NCBI RefSeq assembly: GCF_003938655.1
Contig: NZ_RJJT01000017.1
Coordinates: forward strand, 62,001 to 126,000
Origin: Rhizobium pisi
Lineage (GTDB): Bacteria; Pseudomonadota; Alphaproteobacteria; Rhizobiales; Rhizobiaceae
Reading direction: 5' to 3'
DNA length: 64,000 nt
Position numbers and translations under genes: made by a program. The notes under the pieces are model-generated. The model was not told the DNA's origin, did no database searches, and saw nothing but the letters and a program-made list of their open reading frames with translations. Each line of letters opens with the position of its first letter. Position 1 is the stretch's first letter. Positions 50,533 through 58,273 of this stretch are shown here, piece by piece.

Positions 50533-51030
50533 TTATTCGCTGTCGAGGGCTTTGGTCAGATGATAGCGAGCCCGGTTGATCCGGCTCTTGATTGTCCCAA
50601 TCGGAACGCCGCACCGGTCTGCAGCGGCCTCGTAGCTGACACCCTGAACAAATACCAGCACAATGGCGGTTCGATAGTTCGTTGGCAAAGCAGAAATCGC
50701 GGCCTCCAACTCGCGGCCGCGCAGCTCCCAGATCTGCGATGGCTGCGATGACGCCCAAGCGGCGGAATCTTCGATCCCACCGACCTGCTCTCGTTTGGAG
50801 ATTTTGAATTTGCTGCAGAAGGTGTTGCGCATGATCGTAAACAGCCAGGACCGCAGCTGAGTGCCGCGCTGATAATTCCCGGAATGTGCGATGGCCTTTG
50901 CAAGCGTTTCCTGAACAAGATCATCGATATCGCTCGTCGAACTATTGAAGCGTTTGGCGAAAGATCTGAGCGCCGTCATATTTTCCAGCAGTTCTGCCTC
51001 GGTAAAACTTGGACGATCATCAGTGGGCAT
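50533..51030 (-). CDS. RNA polymerase ECF sigma factor
   Basis: This 165-residue protein has sigma region 2 (about residues 20-85: DIDDLVQETLAKAIAHSGNY and LRSWLFTIMRNTFCSKFK) and region 4 (about 105-160: ISALPTNYRTAIVLVFVQGV, GVPIGTIKSRINRAR). It is the size of the EcfG-type general stress sigma factors and their paralogues. No NepR anti-sigma or PhyR gene is adjacent. Its own start is preceded by a GGAAC-N16-AGTT motif, so it may be produced under the control of a stress sigma factor or of itself. ATG follows AGAGGAGAACCCC. Confidence 0.88.
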   Translation of the reverse strand: MPTDDRPSFTEAELLENMTALRSFAKRFNSSTSDIDDLVQETLAKAIAHSGNYQRGTQLRSWLFTIMRNTFCSKFKISKREQVGGIEDSAAWASSQPSQIWELRGRELEAAISALPTNYRTAIVLVFVQGVSYEAAADRCGVPIGTIKSRINRARYHLTKALDSE

Positions 51031-51052
51031 TGGGGTTCTCCTCTGATGAGTG

Positions 51053-51077
51053 AACTTCGCCTCACCTGTTCCGTTCC
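51053..51077 (-). promoter_or_regulatory. Candidate general-stress promoter for the sigma-factor gene
   Basis: On the minus strand GGAAC (51077-51073), 16 bases, then AGTT (51056-51053). The sigma-factor ATG at 51030 is 22 bases further. A second GGAAC overlaps the spacer start. Confidence 0.5.
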
Positions 51078-51514
51078 ACTCGGATCACCGATTCTTCCAT
51101 TCGCGCCCACGCTCTTCCAACGACGCGATCCGAGCCCTGAATTCGTGGGCTTCCGGCGAAGGCGCGGGATGCGCCGCCTCGGGCCATCCGCCCCTCAGGC
51201 GACCTTTACTCGCCCTGCGGATGTCGGCGCTTTTTGCTCTAACAAGAACGGCAATATGGCGGCCCGACGCAGGGAAACCGCGCCACGACAATCACGCTCA
51301 AGGTTGCGTATGCGACTTCAGTCAGATCATTCGTCTCAAACGGTTCGATCTTTCCATCATGCAATGGCATACGCCGATATGGCTTTTAGCTGTCGCTGCA
51401 TCGGCAACATCTGAAACGTAACCGTGGCTGCGGCTAGCGATTTGAACAAACCACTCGATCACACCGTCCAAGCCGCGCAAATTTCGTCGAAGAGAACAAC
51501 AGGCTGGGGAGTTG
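51078..51514. other. Gap upstream of the DUF3618 operon
   Basis: A minus-strand frame at 51085-51291 ends ARIASLEERGREWKNR and could be a small helical protein, but I see no ribosome-binding site or family. The rest is without recognisable content. Confidence 0.3.
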
Positions 51515-51539
51515 GGAACAAAGCCGGCCACCCGAGGTT
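51515..51539 (+). promoter_or_regulatory. Candidate general-stress promoter for the DUF3618 operon
   Basis: GGAAC (51515-51519), 16 bases, then GGTT (51536-51539). The GTG start of the first operon gene is 44 bases downstream. Confidence 0.55.
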
Positions 51540-51583
51540 CGTGGGTGCGGCAGCCGCCGCTCGTACAGTCATGGGAGGCTTCA

Positions 51584-52147
51584 GTGTCAAACGAATTCAC
51601 GGAAATGGATGGCAGGCCAAGGCCGTCATCCGAGACGTCACTGCAATCTGGAGACGCACTGCCGTCACCGCAACCTCCCGCTTCACTCGCGGGATTGAAG
51701 GAGAAGTTGGCTGATGACGTGATCGCCGCCAAAGACACCATTAAAGAAGGCGCCGATACCGCGGTCGAAAGGGTCAAAGAGGTGGTTTCCGAACAAACGA
51801 CCTTCGCGGCCCGCCAAGTTGGCGGCATCGCGACGGCGCTTGAGAAAGTTGGGGCAGAACTGGAAGCATCCGACCAGCCGGAGGTCGGACGCTATGCCAG
51901 GCAGATCGGACGAAGCGTCCAAAGCGTCGCGAGGCAAATGAAAGACAAAAACATCGGCGAAATCGCGGCGCTGGCTGAGGAATTCGGTCGCAAGCAGCCG
52001 CTAGCGTTTCTTGGAATTGCAGCGCTTGCGGGACTGAGCGCAAGTAGATTTCTGACTGCTTCCGCCAAGCGGTCGCCGACGCAAACAACGAGGCGGACGC
52101 TGCCGGCTACGCCCACGGGGTCATCTGGAGGCTACACCAATGGCTAA
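51584..52147 (+). CDS. Helical stress-type protein with C-terminal hydrophobic segment, hypothetical
   Basis: This 187-residue protein starts at a GTG five bases after GGAGG. After a polar, proline-rich N-terminus it has a long amphipathic helix (LKEKLADDVIAAKDTIKEGA, DTAVERVKEVVSEQ, then QVGGIATALEKVGAELE) and a short hydrophobic segment near the C-terminus (PLAFLGIAALAGLSASRFL). The layout, ElaB-like with a membrane tail, fits proteins found beside DUF3618 and holin-like genes in rhizobia. It overlaps the next gene by eight bases. Possible role in envelope stress; inference. Confidence 0.7.
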   Translation: MSNEFTEMDGRPRPSSETSLQSGDALPSPQPPASLAGLKEKLADDVIAAKDTIKEGADTAVERVKEVVSEQTTFAARQVGGIATALEKVGAELEASDQPEVGRYARQIGRSVQSVARQMKDKNIGEIAALAEEFGRKQPLAFLGIAALAGLSASRFLTASAKRSPTQTTRRTLPATPTGSSGGYTNG

Positions 52148-52556
52148 TTCTCCCGACAATGTTCCCCTCTCAGAGCTTATTGGCGGCCTCGTTGCCGATG
52201 TTACGGGCCTGTTGCGCAAGGAAATCGATCTCGCGAAGACTGAGGTGTCCGAAAAGTTCTCGCAAGCGCTCAATGGCGTGGAAGTGGTTATTTTCGGGCT
52301 TGTCCTTGCGATAGGCGCTGTGGGCGTCCTGTTGAGCGCCCTGGTTGCCGGGCTTGCGGCCTTCCTGGTCACTCAGGGTTTCACCGAAACAAACGCTAGT
52401 GCGCTCGCCTCCCTTATCGTCGGGGTGGTCATCGCTCTCATCGCCTGGGCGATGGTCTCTCGCGGCCTCACTGCGCTTCGTAGAAGCAACATGAAACTGG
52501 ATCGAACCACGACCTCGCTTCGCCGCGACGTCGACGTTGTGAAGGAAAAAATCTGA
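52140..52556 (+). CDS. Phage-holin-like (DUF1469) membrane protein
   Basis: This 138-residue protein starts with a conserved cytoplasmic helix (LSELIGGLVADVTGLLRKEIDLAKTEV) and then two membrane helices (VVIFGLVLAIGAVGVLLSAL and ASLIVGVVIALIAWAMVSRG), followed by a basic tail. This is the Phage_holin_3_6/DUF1469 pattern seen in many bacterial chromosomes away from phages; despite the name, no lytic role is established. It sits between the ElaB-like and DUF3618 genes with overlaps on both sides. Confidence 0.83.
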   Translation: MANSPDNVPLSELIGGLVADVTGLLRKEIDLAKTEVSEKFSQALNGVEVVIFGLVLAIGAVGVLLSALVAGLAAFLVTQGFTETNASALASLIVGVVIALIAWAMVSRGLTALRRSNMKLDRTTTSLRRDVDVVKEKI

Positions 52557-53560
52557 TGGAAACCTCCACCGAAAAAACCTCCGCCGACCTTCAGCGAGAG
52601 ATCGATCAGGATCGCCAGCGCATTGGCGACCGCATCGACGCTATTCAGGAACGGATGTCGCCAGGCCAGTTGGTCGATGAAGTCCTTGCCTATGCAAAGG
52701 GCACCGGCGGCGGAGAGTATGTCAGCAACCTCGGCCAAGCGCTGAAGGCAAATCCACTGCCCGTCGCGTTGATGGGCGTGAGGCTTGCCTGGCTCATGGC
52801 GAAGGGGACCCCCGCAAGCCCGGCTGCCAGCCACCAGCCCGAACCTGAATATCCGTTATATCCGGCAAACGGCCCGGTCCGCCGTCTTGGCCCACCCCAG
52901 ACCGAAAACGGATCCCGCTACAGTCATTTCGCAGACAGCTCTGGCAAGAGGCTGAAGGCGTTGACCGATGAAACGGGACACCGTGCGGGTCACTTCGTCG
53001 ACGAAGCAGGTAAGACTTATCGCGGGTTTGCCGATGCCACCGGCAGACACATCGACCAGATCACCGACGAGACGGGTGCAATATTCGATGCGGCAACTGG
53101 CTGGGCGGCGGAGAAATGGGAGCAGGCAAAAAGCGCCGCAAGCGGGATGAGTGCGCGTGCGTCTGCGGCCGCGAGCTCGCTGTCTGCTCAATCGTCTTCA
53201 GCGGCGACAAGTCTCCAAGAGCAAACCAGCATGCTCAACGAGATGATCCTCAAGCAGTTCCGCGATCAGCCGCTGGTTGGGGGCGCTCTGGCTTTCGCCG
53301 TCGGAGCTGCTATCGGCGCCGCTTTGCCGCACACAGACACTGAAGACGAGTGGCTCGGCGAGGCCTCCGATTCCACCACAGACAAGCTTAGCGCTCGAGC
53401 ACTGGACGTGGTCGACCAAGGCACAGAAGTGGCGACGGAGGTCTACGAAAAGGTCGCTTCGGTGGCGTCAGACGCTCACGACGTTGTTAAAGAGCGTCTC
53501 GTAAATGAGGTCGGTGCGGTCAAGGCGGGTACCCAAGGCAGTGATCGCCAATCGAGTTGA
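52556..53560 (+). CDS. DUF3618 protein (nutrient-deprivation-type stress protein)
   Basis: This 334-residue protein begins with the DUF3618 motif LQREIDQDRQRIGDRIDAIQ, then a segment ALKANPLPVALMGVRLAWLM that may touch the membrane. Repeated short TDETG-like units follow (LTDETGHRAGHFVDEAGKTY and ITDETGAIFDAATGWAAEKW), then an alanine/serine-rich helix and a C-terminal membrane-like stretch LVGGALAFAVGAAIGAALPH. Related rhizobial proteins are known as nutrient-deprivation-induced proteins; function is unknown. It overlaps the holin-like stop by one base and ends the operon. Confidence 0.82.
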   Translation: METSTEKTSADLQREIDQDRQRIGDRIDAIQERMSPGQLVDEVLAYAKGTGGGEYVSNLGQALKANPLPVALMGVRLAWLMAKGTPASPAASHQPEPEYPLYPANGPVRRLGPPQTENGSRYSHFADSSGKRLKALTDETGHRAGHFVDEAGKTYRGFADATGRHIDQITDETGAIFDAATGWAAEKWEQAKSAASGMSARASAAASSLSAQSSSAATSLQEQTSMLNEMILKQFRDQPLVGGALAFAVGAAIGAALPHTDTEDEWLGEASDSTTDKLSARALDVVDQGTEVATEVYEKVASVASDAHDVVKERLVNEVGAVKAGTQGSDRQSS

Positions 53561-53614
53561 AAGTCGGGTCAGCGACGCGCGAAATCACTACAGTGCCGTG
53601 CGAGTTCATCGAGT

Positions 53615-53848
53615 TCAGTCCAATCTGATCAGACACCATAACAAAAAAGGCCGGGGCGAAACCGCACCGACCTTCCTCACATCGCCAATCACCAATGCTG
53701 GCAATGTACGGACGCGCGTATTCTTGGAGAAGCGCCCTTCGGAATCGGGAAGCGGTTCCTCGCCGGGTATCCGGTCAGGATTGCGCGGTGGCGTGTCGAC
53801 GGGCGGCGGCGATGGCGGCGGGACAATGGGTTCGTTTGGCACATACAT
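53615..53848 (-). CDS. Small proline-rich protein, hypothetical
   Basis: This 77-residue product starts at an ATG preceded by GAGGAGGACCCC, a strong ribosome-binding sequence. The first 35 residues are rich in proline (EPIVPPPSPPPVDTPPRNPD), the rest moderately hydrophobic. Short proline-rich proteins of this type are common in rhizobia; no function is known. The C-terminal part may be read past the original end because its last residues look non-conserved. A GGAAC sequence lies upstream on the same strand, but its -10 match is weaker than in the other stress promoters. Confidence 0.5.
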   Translation of the reverse strand: MYVPNEPIVPPPSPPPVDTPPRNPDRIPGEEPLPDSEGRFSKNTRVRTLPALVIGDVRKVGAVSPRPFLLWCLIRLD

Positions 53849-53929
53849 GGGGTCCTCCTCGCTGCGAGAATGTGGGAAATCCCCCGAGTTCCGTTGACGC
53901 TTGACCGCTTCGACACCATTTGCTGCGAC

Positions 53930-54563
53930 ATGCCCAAGACGAAGACGAAAAGCAAGGAAACCGACGATCCCGAGCTGATCAGGGGTGGCCACTTCCAGTG
54001 GTGGCGACCCTCGGCTCTGGTCAGGGCGAAGGGGATTCTGCAGGAAATTCACTCCCGGCTACCATCCCTTGTCCGGAAGTCGCTGGATATACAGGCGGGC
54101 GGGCTCATCCTCGTCATGCCGGAGACTTCGAAGACAGAATTCAGAGCGACCGCATCAGCCGTTTCCAGCGCACTGGACGGCATCGCAGACCTTCCGGTCA
54201 TTCCCCGCGAGATCGAGGATATTCTGACGATCACCGCATCAGCGGAAACGCTGGCTCGAGGACGGCCGTCTGCCCAGCGCCGGAACGCGAACAATCAGGC
54301 TGCAAGGGCGCGCAAGGAGCATCACCTTTCACCTATTTGTCCCCCGAGTCGTCGAAGATCTGCTCGACCGTGGCGCCGTGGATGAATGGCGAGATGACGA
54401 CGCAGCGGCGAAAGCGGAAAATCGCAGGCCGGCCGCGTATCAGGCGAAGCTGACGCGTTCGCTGAAGAAAAAGGAAAAAGCCAAACAGACCGAACGAGCC
54501 GATCAAGCCGCGACCGGCTTGAGCGGGTGGGACGAATTCGGGAGCGACGGTCTCCTTCGGTAG
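53930..54563 (+). pseudogene. Conserved rhizobial protein broken by one frameshift, unknown function
   Basis: The first frame starts MPKTKTKSKETDDPELIRGG and runs through LVRKSLDIQAGGLILVMPET to EIEDILTITASA. At about 54243 coding passes to another frame that reads QRKRWLEDGRLPSAGTRTIR, ITFHLFVPRVVEDLLDRGAV, DEWRDDDAAAKAENRRPAAY and ends WDEFGSDGLLR. Joined, it is about 211 residues. The second half ends with a lysine-rich helix. I recall the arrangement from rhizobial genomes but not a function. A single base change restores it, so an assembly error cannot be excluded. Confidence 0.65.
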
Positions 54564-54599
54564 GATTGCCGTCAGTGGAAGTTTCGTGCCTTCACTTTC

Positions 54600-55198
54600 A
54601 GCGTATCGATGTGCAGATCTCTGACGAAGATATCCCTCGGCTCGTCGGGTTGACACTACGCGAGCATCCGCTCGCCTTCCTGCGGAAGGATCTGCAGAAG
54701 AAGAACACCGTCACGTGCTCGGAAGCGATGAACGCTCGCGACGGCCGCTGGCTGATGACCGCGGGCCTTGTTCTGGTCAGGCAGAAGCCCGGATCGGCAA
54801 AAGGCGTGATGTTCATCACGATCGAGGACGAGACGGGTCCTGCCAACCTGGTGGTCTGGCCACCGTTGTTCGAAAAGCGCCGTCGCGTTGTGCTCGGATC
54901 ATCGATGATGGCGTCCAATGGGAAGATCCAGAGAGAGGGCGATGTCGTTCATCTTGTTGCACAGCAGCTCTTCGGCCTGTCCGGCGATCTATCCGGTCTG
55001 GCGGATCGCGACATTGATTTCAGGCTACCGACAGGCAGGGGCGACGAGTTCGCGCATGGCTCTCCCGGAAGTTCGGATTCGCGGGATCGACCGAAGCCTC
55101 TGCCCGCCCGGTTCGAGAAAAGCCTCGAGCCCGAAAACGGCGCGTCGTTGATGAACACGCGCCGTGCTTCGAGCTGGTTTGCGACGGCGATCCGGTAG
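54600..55198 (+). pseudogene. dnaE2: C-terminal fragment of error-prone DNA polymerase DnaE2 (ImuC)
   Basis: The frame reads GLTLREHPLAFLRKDL, TCSEAMNARDGRWLMTAGLV, LVRQKPGSAKGVMFITIEDE and TGPANLVVWPPLFEKRRRVV, then SMMASNGKIQREGDVVHLVA and LPTGRGDEFAHG. This is the OB-fold-containing last fifth of DnaE2, the polymerase subunit of the ImuAB-DnaE2 mutagenesis cassette. The polymerase core (about 900 residues) is missing upstream, and after residue ~190 the end diverges from the family. No imuA or imuB is nearby. It cannot replicate DNA and is a relic. Confidence 0.8.
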
Positions 55199-55582
55199 CG
55201 GTCTGGAAGGACCGGGCGATCGACGTAAGCGGATTGGCATCGACAGCGGGCACCTTGTGGCAGAGGAAAACCCAGTCGCTCTGGCAAATCCCTGTAAATC
55301 CGACAATATGGGCGACACATTTGAATCACTCCACCTTCTCCCGGAAATCCTCTCTGTAGATCGGCGGCATCGTTGGATTGGCGGCTGCCACAATCGCGGA
55401 GACCAGGTTACTGCATCGTTCGTTTCTACTCTGGACGCGCCCATTGGATGGTCGGACCCGGAGCTGCCCTTTCCCGAACCGGCGCAACCGATCCACCGCG
55501 CGATTGGTGGTAGCGCAAACGGCGGCGCAGCTTCACTGTTACCTGCGGTGAATGCGCCGGTGTGTCCTGATGTTTCCGAAGG
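55199..55582. other. Gap between the DnaE2 fragment and the thioredoxin-reductase-like gene
   Basis: No gene supported. Frames on both strands are open but without recognised motifs. It is probably part of the same decayed stretch as the polymerase fragment. Confidence 0.3.
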
Positions 55583-56518
55583 TTAACAACGCACGAGGGT
55601 GGCTTGCTCGCTAAGGTCGTTGCGAATGGTCGTAGCAGCAACACCTGCCTGCCCCATGGCGTGGCTGATCTGGTCAAGACCGGCGACGACGTCTCCTGCG
55701 GCGTAAAATCCTGGCACCGTGGTCCTCTGGTGACTATCGACGGTAACGCACCCTTCTTCCGATAGCCTGGCGCCAACTTGTGATGCCAGTTCCGAACATA
55801 TGTCGGATCCGAGAGCCGCATATAAGGAAGCGAATGAATAGGTTTCCGTGGGCGTCGTGACGCGTATCGTATCATTATCCAGATAGGTCGAGGCAATGGG
55901 GCCGACCCCCATTCTTATTCCGAGGTGGGCCAAGGACGACGTCTCGACTTCGGACAGATCATGCACGCCCTCGGGCGATATCAGAGTGAGATCCTTCGTA
56001 TAACTTCGAAGGAAAACGGCCTCCTTGAACCCCTTGGCTCCAGTTCCGAGAACACCGACGGGCTTGTCTGTCACCTCATAACCGTCACAGACGGGGCAGT
56101 AGCGCAGAAGGCCACGAACCACGGCTTCATCATGAGTTGCCTGTGGCATCGCAGGCGGTCGGTTGACGACTCCGGTTGCCAAGAGTATGGCCCGAGAGCG
56201 GATGCTGCCGTTCTCGAATTCTGCCACGAACAGGTTGTCGACTCTATGCAGCGTCGTGATCTTGCGGCATCGAATGGCTGCCCCGTAGAGCTGAGCCTGG
56301 GCATTCATTCTCGCCAGCAGCTCAGTGCCGCTGATACCGCACGGGAATCCGGCGTGGTTGTGCGACATAGGGATGATGGAAGCCCGGCTTGAGTTATCGT
56401 GGAAGACCGTCACCGAAAGATGGTAGCGCGCCAGATAAATCGCCGCGGTGAGGCCAGCCGGACCGCCCCCGATGACCAAGCAGTCTTTTACTTCGTCTTC
56501 AAATGCGGTGGTCATCAT
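55583..56518 (-). CDS. Thioredoxin-reductase-like FAD/NAD(P) oxidoreductase
   Basis: This 311-residue flavoprotein has the FAD-binding GGGPAGLTAAIYLAR (17-31), the redox pair Cys141-Pro-Val-Cys144 in YCPVCDGYE, an NAD(P)-binding GVLGTGAKGFKE and the C-terminal VPGFYAAGDVVAGLDQISHA where FAD is again contacted. The nucleotide motif, GTGAKG, differs from the usual GGGDSA of thioredoxin reductases, so cofactor preference or partner may differ. It could reduce a thioredoxin-like protein or a small disulfide. It stands alone on the minus strand; no thioredoxin gene is adjacent. Confidence 0.85.
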   Translation of the reverse strand: MMTTAFEDEVKDCLVIGGGPAGLTAAIYLARYHLSVTVFHDNSSRASIIPMSHNHAGFPCGISGTELLARMNAQAQLYGAAIRCRKITTLHRVDNLFVAEFENGSIRSRAILLATGVVNRPPAMPQATHDEAVVRGLLRYCPVCDGYEVTDKPVGVLGTGAKGFKEAVFLRSYTKDLTLISPEGVHDLSEVETSSLAHLGIRMGVGPIASTYLDNDTIRVTTPTETYSFASLYAALGSDICSELASQVGARLSEEGCVTVDSHQRTTVPGFYAAGDVVAGLDQISHAMGQAGVAATTIRNDLSEQATLVRC

Positions 56519-56795
56519 TCCATTCTCATCCTATTGGCCCCGACCGGGATTACTCGAATGTTGGACGTCATTGGCAACCTCGGGAAACGACGATGGTTCC
56601 ATTCTCCGCTCACACCGTTCGCGATGCCGTTGACATCCACGCGATGCTGTCGAGGACAACCCTGATCAGCGCCATCCCGTTGGTTTCAGACCGAACGCGG
56701 ATGGATTTCCGGCGCTTTTTGTATCGGCTGAAGCGATCAAGATTCCCGGGAACAAATGGGCAACAACAGGTCGGGCGACAATGAGCGACGCCCCC

Positions 56796-57380
56796 TCAGG
56801 TTACCGGGCTCAGTTCACGGAAAGTTATCGAATAACGCAGCTGAGCGACTGGCGGGATGGAATGCTCCCACCGGGTTCTGGCTTCGCCCGCCATCACATA
56901 GGCCGATCGCGGTTCGAGCGTGATCGAGCTACGCTGCCACTTGCTGCCTTGGCGCCGTCTTAGTCGGAAAGTGCATGCAGATAGCAGCGAGACTCCAACG
57001 ACTCGACCGAAGACGAATTTATCCCTGTGCCAGCCGATCGGAGCCCCGGGACCATATTCGGTTACCAATGCCTGTTCCAACCGATCAGGGTCGATGCCAG
57101 CAAATGCAGATACGATTTTGCGAAGCGGCAAAAGAAATAGCGGAATATCTTCGCTCTTTCGGACACGCTCTGTATCGAAGTCGTATTTCCAGCCGTAGGA
57201 GACCGTCCTGCGTTTACCTTCGAATCCGTGGAAATCGAAAGCCTTGAACGGCAGCTGTAGCATCTCTTCCAGAATGGCCTGCTGCAGATCGTCGGGGACC
57301 ACATCCGGCCAATAGCGAAATCCCTCCGGCAGGGACGGTTCGACTGCACCAAAGAGGTCATGCTGGTCCATCGTGCTCAT
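56796..57380 (-). CDS. alkB: AlkB-like 2-oxoglutarate/Fe(II) dioxygenase, alkylated-nucleic-acid repair
   Basis: This 194-residue protein has the AlkB-type jelly-roll pattern: EGFRYWPDVVPDDLQQAIL, VSYGWKYDFD, and the metal ligands His118 and Asp120 in GWHRDKFVFG and His173 in WEHSIPPV. Arg182 (and Arg188) in LRYSITFREL bind 2-oxoglutarate. It removes methyl groups from damaged bases or related targets by oxidation. The length fits the short alphaproteobacterial AlkB homologues. It stands alone, no Ada gene adjacent. Confidence 0.88.
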   Translation of the reverse strand: MSTMDQHDLFGAVEPSLPEGFRYWPDVVPDDLQQAILEEMLQLPFKAFDFHGFEGKRRTVSYGWKYDFDTERVRKSEDIPLFLLPLRKIVSAFAGIDPDRLEQALVTEYGPGAPIGWHRDKFVFGRVVGVSLLSACTFRLRRRQGSKWQRSSITLEPRSAYVMAGEARTRWEHSIPPVAQLRYSITFRELSPVT

Positions 57381-57641
57381 GTAAATTTCTCGTATTTGCC
57401 TACTGCCGCAGTGGACCCACGAATTTTAGCGTCGCGATGTCGTTGACTGTGGTTCACACAACGATCCGGATCTTCCGATGGCGGAATTCGGCATGCTCAG
57501 GTCTCTAGGAACGTCGGGCGGCTTAGTGTGTTCCTTGTAGGGGAGAGGCGTGCCTGCCTGCACCCTTCGAAGGATGTCCACGGTTCAGTTAAAAGCCGCG
57601 CGCGATCAACGCTTGGCGCGTCGCGATTGGGTGACCGGTCC

Positions 57642-57666
57642 GGAACAATCCGGGCCGCTCAGAGTT
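57642..57666 (+). promoter_or_regulatory. Candidate general-stress promoter directly in front of a start codon
   Basis: GGAAC (57642-57646), 16 bases, then AGTT (57663-57666). The ATG of the next gene is only eight bases further, so a transcript from here would begin at or next to the start codon. Confidence 0.5.
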
Positions 57667-57674
57667 CGCGCGCC

Positions 57675-57974
57675 ATGCCCTACGTGATCGAACTTCTTCT
57701 TCCAGTCCCGCGCGAGCGCCCTAGCTCGGTGAATTTTGACGCTGTCCGTGACGAACTCACCGCACAATTTGGCGGCGTTACATTATATGTGAATTCACCC
57801 GCTGAAGGCTTGTGGGAAGTTGATGGAGAGGTTGAGCATGACGTGATCGTTGTTGCCGAAGTCATGACTGAAGATCTCGACCGAACCTGGTGGGCGGCAT
57901 ATCGAAAACAGCTGGAGGCTCGTTTCGATCAGGAGGAAATCGTGATCCGAGCCACGCAAGTCCAGCGTCTTTGA
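57675..57974 (+). CDS. Small hypothetical protein, probably leaderless
   Basis: This 99-residue acidic protein reads MPYVIELLLPVPRERPSSVN, then DAVRDELTAQFGGVTLYVNS, LWEVDGEVEHDVIVVAEVM and WWAAYRKQLEARFDQEEIVI. The alternation of strands and helices suggests a ferredoxin-like alpha/beta fold. I do not recognise the family. No ribosome-binding sequence precedes the ATG (CAGAGTTCGCGCGCC), but a stress-type promoter ends eight bases upstream, so it may be translated from a leaderless message. Confidence 0.65.
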   Translation: MPYVIELLLPVPRERPSSVNFDAVRDELTAQFGGVTLYVNSPAEGLWEVDGEVEHDVIVVAEVMTEDLDRTWWAAYRKQLEARFDQEEIVIRATQVQRL

Positions 57975-58273
57975 ACCCATGTCCCGGCAGGGAGGCCCAC
58001 GGTCTTGCACGCGTTGAACGATTTAAGCATCAGTCCAACCGAATAATTCCAGCCCTCGCAGTAGTTCCTCGGTTTCATACAAGCCATCGCCGGAACACTG
58101 GTCTGGTCAACGGCACGCTGGGCCTCCCCTGTTGCCGCCGTTTAACCAAAGCGAAGTCGGTGTCCCCGCCTGATTTCCTTGAGGGCGGCAGCATGAAAGC
58201 GATGACGTGGTATTTACGCGACTGCTATGAAATCGTCACTCGCCTAAAATCAGAGCGATCTTAAGAGAGGCCA
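57975..58273. other. Gap between the leaderless gene and the DUF72 gene
   Basis: A short plus-strand frame near 58193-58264 begins MKAMTWYLRDCYEIVTRLKS; it is too short to judge. Nothing else seen. Confidence 0.3.

Noticed and set aside
52140..52556. Prophage interpretation of the holin-like gene
   Set aside because: No lysin, tail, capsid or integrase genes are nearby. The protein belongs to a family common outside phages and is in a stress-type operon.
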